A stretch of 64,000 nt of DNA from positions 16,430,001 to 16,494,000 of the forward strand of contig OZ020248.1 in the NCBI GenBank assembly GCA_963971285.1, read 5' to 3'. This document shows, one piece after another, positions 54,419-64,000 of this stretch. The position numbers and the translations under genes were made by a program. The number at the start of each line of letters is the position of its first letter. The stretch's first letter is position 1. The notes below the pieces were generated by a model, which did not search any database, had not been told where the DNA came from, and was given only the letters and a program-made list of their open reading frames with translations. The DNA is from Astropecten irregularis. Taxonomy: Eukaryota; Echinodermata; Asteroidea; Paxillosida; Astropectinidae.

Positions 54419-54785
54419 TTAAAGGTCGTATCGTACTTTTGTAGCATATACCGAAACAGAATTGTTCACAGTTTTACCTACAACTTACGGTACACGGTAT
54501 AAAGATACTGAATGGTGGGAATATACCGTTAACATTTTTCTGCCTGAAATGCTGCATTTTTCCAGAAAAGAATAAAACCAGTGCCCAAAATTAGTTTTGA
54601 TCTTTTAAAGATAAAAAATGAAAGAGAAAAGACTTAAAAATACTGTGGCCTTTTTTCACTGTTTTCTCAAAAAGTGGGCACCGTATGGGACTGAAACTTT
54701 CACGGATGACCGTTACTGTATCTTTATTTCTGATATCTGTATTTCTTTGACAAAGACCAAATTATGATACATGTATTACCTTTAA
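54419..54785 (-). repeat. TTAA MITE, full-length copy
   Basis: TTAAAGGTCGTATCGTACTT at the left, CAAAGTGGGCACCGTATGGG-like body and TTACCTTTAA at the right. Inverted relative to its left neighbour. Confidence 0.85.
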
Positions 54786-56435
54786 GTACCGGTATTTAGT
54801 TCAGTAGGCTTTGTTTGTACTCAACAGGTGTTTGAAAATGGTCGCTATTAAAATTACTACAGTATACATATGTATCAATTTTATGTCCGTGATGATGACC
54901 CAATTTGTTCACCCTCATCAGGGTTTCTCTGCGTTACGTGTTATTTCCTTGAAATTTGAAACATTTAAACCACACATCACAGGCCCAAAACATTTTAGGC
55001 CTAAATTTAGGCTCGGGATCAGTCTGTCTTCCTGTTATGCTGCACACACTTTGTAAAAGAGAGGGCGCCCCAGAATTGAAATTACTTGTGCTATATCTGC
55101 CCCGGGTATAATGTGGGTATAATGTCATGATCATTCCTTGCAGGGTACAGCATTCAGTATTATGGAGGGTAGCAAGAACACCCTTAAGAAACGATTATGG
55201 TCAATTCAAGTGATAAACTACATGGTGTGTATACTCATGAGCCAAAATGACCTGAAATAATATAAAATCATTGGAGCTAGGAGGGCCTGGCGCGTATCGA
55301 AATACATGTACTGTACATAATGTACTTATGGTTATAGGTCCAAGGTCAAAACGTTTTTGTAGACAACATATTTCTCCATCTCCCTTAATCCTCTAATTAC
55401 CTTCATTGTTAATCACAGTTCACCCAGTCCCATTCTTCTCCACGCCTTTGTTGTTATTCACGAAGTTAATCTTACCCAAGCAGCTAGGCCACCCTCCCTA
55501 CCCCACTTTTTCCGAGATCCTCCTATTATGTGTTATCTATTTATTGCATGTTCTTGTCCTCTTGTCATTTAGCCTTCAATAAAGATCCTGCCCATAGGAT
55601 CACTGATGCGTCAGTCCCCTTACTCCAAGCATATACTTTCATCTTCTTAAATCCTCTGTCTTCATCCCCCTAATAACCCTTTTCATCCATGTTCCCTTAG
55701 CCACATGGCATCTGCATGCCTAGCCTGACCTCTGCTATTGTCCATCTTTCATCTTGCCTATAGAGGAATTTCATATTAGCCGGGTCTGCGCACTTCCGCA
55801 TTGAAAGCGAGGCTCCCAATGCTAAACATTACAACGTGGTCGCACGAGCTATGCACAAACTACAACGTAAGTAGTACCAAAAGTAGCGTAACGTTCAAAA
55901 TATTGGACATTTTCCATTATTTTTTGTATGACACAAAGTATAAGTTGATATAGCAGAGATTTATTATAATTTTCTTCCTAGAGACAGAATTATTTTTGTG
56001 AATTGTATTCTTAAAATACGTCGACGATGCTGTTCAGTTTTGCATGACATAAGATACGCACGGGGAACCCGACGAATACGGGTGCATATAACAGACTGAC
56101 GTTGAGAACCGGACCTAGACTTACTTTATGTATTGTTTTTGTGTGCTTTCATGAAGCTTTGTGTTTGTAACCATACGTCAATAGTTGTCAGTCATGCAAG
56201 TGTTGTTGAAGAGCTGTAGCACTTGGCAGGAGTAACTTCTTTTGTAAATTGTAGTCATGCGCATGTAATAGTACTAAACTGCCTGGTTTTAATTACAACA
56301 TTCCTTTATTGTTGACACGTTTTTGTTACCTCATGATTCCAAGCATACACTTAAAAATCTGGAACCCAAATTAATGTATCATTATGACATGACCAGTGTT
56401 GAGGAAATATGTATTTTATGAAATTTGTATTTTAG
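54786..56435. other. Intergenic DNA with a dispersed-repeat copy
   Basis: 55,265-55,600 is a copy of the AGGATC-ended repeat (CTAGGAGGGCCTGGCGCGTA; CAATAAAGATCCTGCCCATA). The rest up to the acceptor at 56,435 should include the 5' part of the ISL2EU-like unit. Terminal repeats were not resolved. Confidence 0.4.
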
Positions 56436-56803
56436 GCCATGGATGATCTCACAGAGAATGACATCCCTGGAGCAAAATTAGATGTGTCACTGCCTGCCCT
56501 CCAAAAGCTGAAGGTTGCCGAACTGAAATTTTGGCTAAGATGTCGTGGAGATTCCTGTAAAGGCTTGAAAACCAAAGCGCAGGTAATAGAGAGGTATGTG
56601 TATATACATACATGTACATATTGTTTTAATAATAATAATAATAATATGGACATTTATAGTGCGCCTTTTCCACAAAAGTGATCAAAGGCGCATTACAAAA
56701 AAACAAAACACACAAGTAAATCAATGAAAGTTGAACAATAACAAAAAAAGAAAGAAAAAGGAAACAGAAGAAGACAGTACTTAGAAGAAAGTTAGAAAGA
56801 TAG

Positions 56804-56871
56804 TAGTTGCGATGATCGTAACCCTAGGTCTGACCAGGGACTGGGACCTAGGGTTACGATCATCGCAACTA
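56804..56871. mobile_element. 68-bp terminal-only miniature with 9-bp target duplication
   Basis: TAGTTGCGATGATCG ... CGATCATCGCAACTA consists solely of the left terminal 45 or so and the right terminal 23 or so bases of the 21,014-23,019 transposon. GAAAGATAG flanks both sides (56,795-56,803 and 56,872-56,880). It can fold into a 22-bp stem. It lies in the intron of the YqaJ pseudogene. Confidence 0.9.
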
Positions 56872-56881
56872 GAAAGATAGG

Positions 56882-57431
56882 TCACCATGCCAGTGTTTTA
56901 CTATGGCATAGGAATAATCCTAATCTAAGTACAGTATTAAAAAACTATTTGGTGATGTATACCCTGTTATGCACGTATATACATACATGCTCGACTTAAT
57001 TCTCTCGGTCGAACATCCTGGCTTTTTTGTGACCTAAGGTCACTGAACAATGCTTGACCATGGCTTGACAATGTGGCTGGAGTGAAAACAAACACATGTA
57101 ACACAAGGCGCTGGAGTATGTGTGCTTACATTATGCTTACACAGGAAGTGACGTATTGCCGACCAACAGAATACCTGTGCATTGCAATGGGTGCTTGCAG
57201 TAGCAGGGAAGAATCATTAAAAATGAAAATACCATTGTATTTTAGCCCTATTTTTGGATCACCTTAGGGGGTTGGGATATTATGCACCTTGACAATAATT
57301 TTATAATAAAAAAAAAAGAAGAAATTATCACAGAGTCTTACGGAACAATAAAACTATCCAAATTCTTTGTTTAATGAATTATCCTTCTTTGTCTAAGATA
57401 AACATTAATGAATTTTACCTTTTCTTTTCAG
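56882..57431. other. Intron of the YqaJ pseudogene
   Basis: AT-rich, ending in the acceptor TTACCTTTTCTTTTCAG. No additional exon is recognised. Confidence 0.5.
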
Positions 57432-59221
57432 AATCCAACACACAGTGCGAATTGGAAATGATTGTAAAATCATCGATCCAACACCGGATAAACGTTGGGA
57501 GAACCTCAAGCTACAAAATCAAGCTAGTGGAAGTAAAACGACCCAATCTACAACTGGAGACAGTTCAGAGCCAAAGCCACACATTGGATTGTACCACCAG
57601 TGGGGAAGTTCTAATTGCTGGGGAAAGATACTAGATGACCTCCCTGCCATTACACGTCGGGGGATAGATCTGCACTTGGACCAAACAAACATGGCATTAA
57701 GGCCACAGAAGGAATCAACACGGGTGTCCAAACCAGCAATACGTGGTGCTCACTTCAACGCTGAGAGGTACCTTAGTTCAGACAACATTTTCACCCGTTC
57801 AGATGAACACTTCTTTTACTGTAGGGCAATATGCTTAGCAAGTAAGAAACACTGTGAACGGAAGTTAAGTTGGCCATCAGATTGTGTGATTCTAAAATTA
57901 AATATGCTCACTGTGACTGTCCAGCAGGTTGTGGGGGTGTTTGCAATCATATGTACGCATTGCTTATAGAGTTGGCTAAATATCATCTCCATAATGTAAA
58001 GGTTGTACCAGGCGAGGTGGCTTGCACATCTAAACTAAGCCAGTGGTGGTGCCGTCATCTAAAGGAAGAATTGAAAAGCAACCTGTTATGGATGTATCAG
58101 TCAAGCGCCTAAAGGTTGATGGGCTAACCACAGGTCGTGGAATTGAATCCACATTATATGATGCCAGAGTGCCTCAGTGTAGAGTGAATGATAATGACAG
58201 GTTGAAAACATTTCAGAATTCTCTCAGAGACATTTCACCTGGAATTCCATTTTCCTATCTTGTTCAAGAAGAAGATCAACACACAGTTTACAAAAGAACC
58301 AAATTTGGTCCTGCTCCACTAGGATCATCAGTTAGCTATCAATGCTCCATTTTTGAATCCCATTTTAAAGTCCACTGCAATTTGCCACAAATAATGCATA
58401 GCTCTTGGACACAACAGGTGGATTTGAGTGTGTACCCACCGTTCCCTGTGCCTATCTATTATGTGAATTATGTTCCTGCTTCAGAGCTAGAAACAAAATT
58501 TTAGTCCTTTATGCAAGAAATTGATGTAGCCCAAGTAGAACTTAACACAAGAGAGCAAAGTTCATGTCCCGATTGGTTCAAGTTTAGAAATTTTAGATTC
58601 ACAGCTTCCAAGTTTCATGGAATTTTTATTCGTAAGAAGTTGGACATTGAATTTGCCAAAACGTTTTTACCATGTCAGGAAAAACCTGTGTCTGATTTTC
58701 TGAAAAGGAAATTCAAGCATGGCAATGATTTTGAACCAGTTGCCGCCAACAAGTATTCACTTTACATGAATGGGTCCGGCCATGCTGTGCGTTTGGAGAA
58801 GTGTGGTCTTGTTATTAATCCAAATGCAGTTTGGTTGGGTGCATCACCAGACCGGAAAGTTGTTGACTATTTATCAGAAAGTCCTTTTGGAATTGTTGAA
58901 ATTAAATGCCCTGAAAAGCATAAAGATGAGGACCCACTTGCAGCATGTAACGATCCAAATTTTTGCTGCAAACTTGAAAATGGTATGGCCACACTAAAAA
59001 AAGATCAATCCTACTACACTCAAGTGCAGGGTCAGCTTGCAATAACTGGAGCAGAATGGTGCGACTTTGTTGTATACACTCACAAAGGCCTCATAATTCA
59101 AAGGATACCTTTTGACCCAACGTTTTGGAACATCCTGTATAACAAATTGTTCAAATTTTATTTTGACTTGTACATCAAAGTAGCTTCTGCAGCCTTCCAG
59201 TCTGTTGCCTTGCAAATTTAA

Positions 59222-59898
59222 ACATCCAAAACACAGAACACAATATGACTATTCATGTACAGTATATACACATTCATTTATGTATTTATTTATGTATTTA
59301 TTTTGCTAATGTTAATCTCTATCTGGGCTTATTCAGTGAGGGTTAACATTTTGAATAGAAAAGAATGTCAGGTACATTAGCAGTGCGAAAAAAAACCCTC
59401 AAACTACCTGCCTTGGTAAAATGTATCTATTTGTTCTACTTTGTTTTGTAAAATGATTAACAAACAAAAATAAACATTCATATTTCTAGCCACATGATTA
59501 TTCCTTGTTTTCAGACACAAACAATTTATACAAATTTCATAGATTAAGATTTGAACAACTTCCAAGTAATATCACCCCTTAAAAAACATGTTTTTAGGTT
59601 GTAACACAAATGGGTAGATTTATACGAAACATGTTCCATTTATATCAACCTAATTACAGTAGAATTAACATGATTTTCGTTTTGATTTATGTTGTTATCA
59701 CCCCATATAAAGTTGAAGCTCTGAAATGTTCTCTTTTTTTTTCACCATAATACACTGTACATGTAAACAATTTGTTTGACCCTGGCAATTATTGTTAATA
59801 AAGTGATGATTCAAATTAACATTTGAAATCGATTATACATTCTTGAGCGGAAAATGTTTCATTTCTGACAACTTGACAAGAACATTTTGTTGATCAAA
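59222..59898. other. Spacer between the two convergent ISL2EU genes
   Basis: AT-rich shared 3' region. It holds AATAAA on the plus strand (near 59,470) that could end the YqaJ transcript. No gene. Confidence 0.5.
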
Positions 59899-61476
59899 TT
59901 ATTGCTTGGAAATGACAGGATTGAAACTATTTGTCAATAAACAGCAAACTGTCCAAATCTGATTGATGGATCCATGCATAGTGAGGGGAATAGGACTATC
60001 GAAAATACGAAATTTCTTGACTTTGTTAATTGCCCTCTCTACATGGATTCTCTCTGCTGCAATTTGCTGTGTTTCAATGGTTTCTGCTGGTTCAAATTGC
60101 TTTCGCCCTTTAAGGAAAGCAGGGATATTTAACTTCACATTCATTGGCTTCAGTAGGTCCTCAACTGTAAAGCCACGGTCAGCCATTACAACATCATCTT
60201 TATCAAACAACTTTGGTTCAAGAAAATCACTTCTGATGACTATTTCCCTGTCTGACATGGATCCAGGATAAAGTTGACTTATGAATGTAATTGCACCACT
60301 TGGAGCAATACCCAGGAGGCCTTTGTATGTGATATGATGCTTGTAATTAGACCAGAACATGCTCTGAAGTCTCAGAGAATCAGGGATCTGTGCAAAAATC
60401 TCTGAACAATCGATAATGACCTTGGTATTTGGATACTTATCTTTGAATGTCTGCGGCATTGTTTGCATAACAATATCTTTACTAGGCCAAATGGGTAGTG
60501 ATCCAAGCTTAAAATACATGAAGTTAATCCATGTGATGAAGTATCTACTTACAGTTGATTCGGAAATGTCAAAAAGGTATCCTAAATGTTTCACAGAAAA
60601 TCCCTGTCTAAGTTTGCATAGTACTAAGATGAATTGTTCCTTGGCCGGTATGTTGACCGTTCTCCCAGGTTTATATACTGTTTTACTAGAAGCTGAATAG
60701 CTATGGTCCATGTCTGAGGCGAATGCTGGTGCAGGTCGATATGTAAAATGAGGCTCATAGTCAGAGCTTGTATTCCCAGAATGAGCCATAACATTCTCAC
60801 AATTGTCACCTGGGTTGAGAAAAATGAGCACAGCAAGAAGAAGAGAAAAACTAGGAAATCCTGTGTAATGCTTAGTTAAAGAATCATCTGATTCCAAAGT
60901 TTTAGTGAACTTTTTTTGGTGAACCTTTTCATTAAGTAAGTATATCTCAGTTTTCAATATCTCAACTGTGTTTTTCAGTTCGGTGACTTCCTCTACGTGC
61001 AAGAGTTCTTGCGGTTCACCAATCGGAACATCTTCTTGCTCACGTTCAATGTCCATATTTGATGCAGCGTCATCCATTGTTGGCTCTCCAGGTGTGGTGT
61101 GTGAAGTTGAAGGACCTTCCAAATTTTCCAGTGGTTGTACCCTCCTCTGAAGAACCCTTCGTTTCTTGGGGGATGTACTGTCGGAAAGTACATCTCTTGG
61201 TTCAGAACCAGGTTTAAGTCTCCATATCCAATTCAAACTCCTTTTGATGTCTGTGTCTTTAAAATGTAGGTTGCAAATTTGTGTGGACTTTGTGACCAAG
61301 AATCCATCACGACCTTGAATCCTTTTGATTCTCGTGCACCATTTGTCTCTCCGTGTTGGATCAGATGGAAATGAGAAAAAATGAAACTCAGACCTTGACA
61401 AGTCCTTGTTGTAAAAGCGACTGTTGCATCCATATGCTGCACATTCTACTCCTCTGGAAGTACCGATAGGTGGCAT
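59899..61476 (-). CDS. THAP-domain DDE transposase (ISL2EU/Harbinger-like)
   Basis: An intact frame of 525 codons from ATG 61,476. Residues 12-95 form a THAP zinc finger: C12, C17, then C68 and H71, with W46 and the LKPGSEP box. It binds the element ends in the nucleus. About 160-187 is a coiled coil (VEEVTELKNTVEILKTEIYL). About 275-315 is a helix-turn-helix (LRQGFSVKHLGYLFDISEST). The catalytic DDE_4 domain has D356 (VIIDCSEIF), D433 (VVMADRGFTVEDLL) and E480 (ERIHVERAINKVKKF). All metal ligands are present. It ends NSFNPVISKQ. Its partner, the YqaJ gene, is broken, so this protein could still act alone, in trans or be domesticated. Strong similarity to PIF/Harbinger-type DDE domains is expected. 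Confidence 0.9.
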   Translation of the reverse strand: MPPIGTSRGVECAAYGCNSRFYNKDLSRSEFHFFSFPSDPTRRDKWCTRIKRIQGRDGFLVTKSTQICNLHFKDTDIKRSLNWIWRLKPGSEPRDVLSDSTSPKKRRVLQRRVQPLENLEGPSTSHTTPGEPTMDDAASNMDIEREQEDVPIGEPQELLHVEEVTELKNTVEILKTEIYLLNEKVHQKKFTKTLESDDSLTKHYTGFPSFSLLLAVLIFLNPGDNCENVMAHSGNTSSDYEPHFTYRPAPAFASDMDHSYSASSKTVYKPGRTVNIPAKEQFILVLCKLRQGFSVKHLGYLFDISESTVSRYFITWINFMYFKLGSLPIWPSKDIVMQTMPQTFKDKYPNTKVIIDCSEIFAQIPDSLRLQSMFWSNYKHHITYKGLLGIAPSGAITFISQLYPGSMSDREIVIRSDFLEPKLFDKDDVVMADRGFTVEDLLKPMNVKLNIPAFLKGRKQFEPAETIETQQIAAERIHVERAINKVKKFRIFDSPIPLTMHGSINQIWTVCCLLTNSFNPVISKQ

Positions 61477-64000
61477 GGTGCATCAAAATCAAACTTCAAA
61501 GCATCTGAAAAGTCAAAATAATCAAATATTTGGTAAGAACTTTTGCTGTAGCTCCATGACCAAGTATACACCCTATATTCTCACTGTAGAGAGTATAGTT
61601 GTTGAGCGCAATTTTGACGCCTGCGCAAGTTTCAAACTGGGCCGTGCGCATTTTTGAATTTAACATTCATTTGGGATTTTTTTTTTTACTGCGGCACGTA
61701 GCTACCTTCACTTCAGTTAGGCCTAGGTTAAAAACGGTGGACACAGCCTCACAGGTTTTCTTTAAAAACAAGTCACTTCGGACAAACGGTTAAAGATTAC
61801 ACAGGTTGAAAGATTGCGCTCAACATACACATCATCAGTTTAGCCTATTTTTACCTAATTCACACGGCAAGGCAACACACCCTATATTATATTATTTTTT
61901 ATAACACTTGAATTATTGTGGTTTGTTGTATTTTCTACCAGAAAGGGTAGAAATTCTTGAATTCGAAGCAGGGCAGTTCTGAAGTCAAGTGGTATACAAA
62001 GGATCGGGAACTCCTGTCTCACCCGCTGTATCGTATGCTTTTAACACATAAGTTATGTCGTGGGGGGTCCCGTTATCAATGTGCCAAGTTTCCGCGGGCT
62101 TACCTTCTGCGTTACGCGGCGCGATGTAAACAACTTCGGATGACGTCAAAAAAGTTTGTGAGTGATGATACTGACCCCAAAATATGGAAAGTTAAGGCTT
62201 TACTAGTAAGTTTTATTCGTAAATATCAAATTTTGAGGTACTTTAGACCTTATTTAACTAGATACAAAAGTGTCCATACTTGCGAGAGTCAAAAATAAAC
62301 AATGTACTTTCATTCATAGTTTTGGGTTACAATGTTTCAAATTGCCATTCGTTCATATTGATGTCACGTGACTTTATTAGCAACCGTGCATGCTGAGTAA
62401 ACTACTACGGAAGTCTGTAAAGGACACATTCCTTATATAATTTTTCCCACTACTTATAAAATCTTTATTTCCTCTAATATTGAGGGTTATGAAAAAATAT
62501 TGCAAGGGTCTAGTTTCTTACTTTAAAATAATAAAATTTGCATGCAGAATTTTTCTAATGATACTTACGAATTGTTAGAAGAGGTTTTGGGTCTAGTTTT
62601 GTGAATTTTTTTTTATGAGACACACATGTAATTAGTCAATTAACAGGTGCGTTTCCACTAACAGGCAGGAGGTACACAGAGAGTGACTCCCCTCAGGCAA
62701 CAGAAGTTTGTAATGTTGAGAAAGGCAATCACAGAAGATAGAGGTCACCCAGAACAAATCCCACAATATGAGAATGGCAAGAAAACTTTTACATAAAAAG
62801 AGAAAACACCCGAAGCAAAACCCAAAGAGTCTCCCTCAACATCCCAGTCTCAATCTAGGCCTGGTCCAATTAACATGTCCTATGCTGCATCTCAACACAA
62901 CTTCTAGAAACAGTCAAACAAATACTAAGTTTCATAGTTTTAGTTTTTTTTAATAATTTATGCCGATGCAAAAATTACAAAAGAATTCTTTTAATATAAA
63001 GCATCCAACAATTTATCACAGAAATAAAAAAAAAAAAAAAAGAGAGGTCAGAATATAAAAAACCTGAATGAATGTGGAATGAATAAAATGAGTGTTTAAA
63101 ACATTGAAACGACCACGAGTGTGTTTTTATTTTAATTTTTTTTTAATTTGAAAACAATGATAATTTTTAACTTTAAAAGAACTGATAATTTGATATGACC
63201 AAATTTTACATTCAGGATAAGGTGAAGTTACTAAAGACACACGAAGTGACAGCAAATATTTATTTTTCACACATGGCTTTACGGGAGCACCGTACTACCA
63301 ACGCAATCCTCGGAAACAGGACACAGTCTTCCGCGTAGACGCGTTGTGAGTTGACATCAGAAATCACACCGTTGCACAAAAGTAGTTAACATCGGGAAGA
63401 ATTTAATGTTGTTGGCATACTTCCTGGTACCTATGGAAGGTAATTAGGACATTAGATGACATCTTGCATTTGGCATTTTTTTCTAAATCAAGGAAGAAGC
63501 CTTATACCCTCGGAAACCGGTAACTGGAGGATACTACTACTAACACGTTAGTTACATGAAGTTTACCTACCGTACAACTTGAACTTCAATCATAACAATG
63601 ACTGTAAATTCACTCTAAATATACATTTAACTATTGCACAAAATAACGATTTTTTCTCACTCACCAATATGCTTTGAATATGTTCCTTACGTGGCTCTGC
63701 CAGCAACTGTAAAATCCCGTGAAATCATGAAAAATCCTGTAAAATCAGCTAAAGAGACGGCCGTCGACGTGTATAATGTATCTATCTCAATGTGTTTCGC
63801 GCTAGCGCTTAGCACAGAGTGCCTCGTTTTCAAACCCGGTACGGTGTGGCGGTCTCAGCTGACTCCCCGTCTCAGCTGTCTCCCTTACTAAATATAGTAC
63901 CAATACGTCATGCTATCTCTGCGCACAACAACGGTGAAGTCGTCCGTTTCAGTGGCGTACTGAGCTGTGGTTGAGCTGTGCATTCCATGCTTCACAACAT
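61477..64000. other. Terminal flank, no confident gene
   Basis: Upstream region of the THAP transposase, then AT-rich DNA. A possible exon begins after TTTCCACTAACAGGCAG at 62,667 (GTQRVTPLRQQKFVMLRKAI in one frame, ending KTFT and a stop), but no family is known. The 61,957-62,298 frame is basic and unrecognised. CACGTGAC (E-box-like) lies at about 62,363. Confidence 0.35.

Larger units (their letters stand above)
56439..59221 (+). pseudogene. SAP-SWIM-YqaJ nuclease gene of an ISL2EU-like element
   Basis: Exon 1 (56,439-56,593) is a SAP DNA-binding domain (LPALQKLKVAELKFWLRCRG; KTKAQVIER). The donor GAGAG, GTATGT joins an acceptor before 57,432, giving KAQVIERIQHTVRIGNDCK. Exon 2 has a SWIM zinc motif (AHCDCPAGCGGVCNHMYALL) and a C-terminal YqaJ exonuclease fold: KHGNDFEPVAANKY, VWLGASPDRKV, GIVEIKCPEKH, YYTQVQGQLAITGAEW. 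YqaJ-type enzymes are lambda-exonuclease-like; the conserved E, D and ExK residues are all present. Three lesions break it: a one-base loss near 57,863 (ERK-VKLAIR), another near 58,042 (SKLSQW-VVPSSK), and a TAG at 58,502 between ELETKF and SFMQEID. Intron 1 contains the 68-bp miniature at 56,804. The gene ends at a TAA at 59,219. Confidence 0.85.
56439..61476. mobile_element. ISL2EU-like two-gene transposon
   Basis: A convergent pair, a SAP-SWIM-YqaJ nuclease gene (plus, broken) and a THAP plus DDE transposase (minus, intact), ends 0.68 kb apart with no other gene between. From memory, eukaryotic ISL2EU transposons encode exactly a THAP-type transposase and a YqaJ-type nuclease. The coordinates cover the two genes only; outer termini and target duplication were not identified. 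Confidence 0.7.

Overview
This is nuclear DNA of an animal, not a prokaryote. It has spliced genes with GT-AG introns, AT-rich intergenic DNA, tRNA-derived SINEs, C2H2, THAP and SAP proteins, and dense foldback DNA transposons. AGGCCT and TACATGTA words are frequent and the transposon families point to a marine invertebrate deuterostome, most likely an echinoderm; that placement is inference. One 200-N assembly gap lies at 27,887-28,086.

Layout. 0-5 kb: a SAM-like exon and a long CMC/EnSpm-like transposase, both on the minus strand. 5.7-8.7 kb: a cluster of foldback elements. 9.7-11.7 kb: a repeat-flanked tRNA-like element, two MITEs and an 81-bp palindrome. 11.9-15.95 kb: a foldback element split by a 3-kb IS3EU-like transposon, with a 6-bp target duplication still readable. 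19.5-20.2 kb: a two-exon gene for a small, probably mitochondrial protein (minus). 21.0-23.0 kb: a transposon with about 400-bp inverted repeats, each carrying an outward-facing ATG exon with a splice donor. 25.45 kb: one exon of the unfolded-protein-response sensor IRE1 (ERN1), followed by an intron-like region carrying eight copies of a 15-base word.

30.5-37.0 kb (plus) holds a G2E3-like HECT-domain gene with a Cys/His finger and a GC-AG intron. 38.6-47.7 kb (minus) holds ten exons of SPATA20, the thioredoxin-like/glucanase-fold family. The two genes converge and both lack their 3' halves, which suggests a deletion, rearrangement or misassembly between them. SPATA20 introns contain SINEs, a 21-bp minisatellite and a 1.48-kb hAT-like element inserted into that minisatellite with a perfect 8-bp target duplication.

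48-56 kb is repeat-rich. It holds a pair of histone-type 3' stem-loops and a decaying C2H2 zinc-finger gene. 56.4-61.5 kb is an ISL2EU-type two-gene transposon: an intact THAP-DDE transposase (minus) faces a broken SAP-SWIM-YqaJ nuclease gene (plus). A 68-bp miniature sits in the intron of the nuclease gene; it is made only of the termini of the 21-23 kb element and is flanked by a 9-bp duplication. From 61.5 kb to the end no gene is recognised.

The host genes form no operon. The main theme is layered transposon activity on three host loci (IRE1, HECT, SPATA20), including a TTAA-flanked MITE family with about nine copies in the window.
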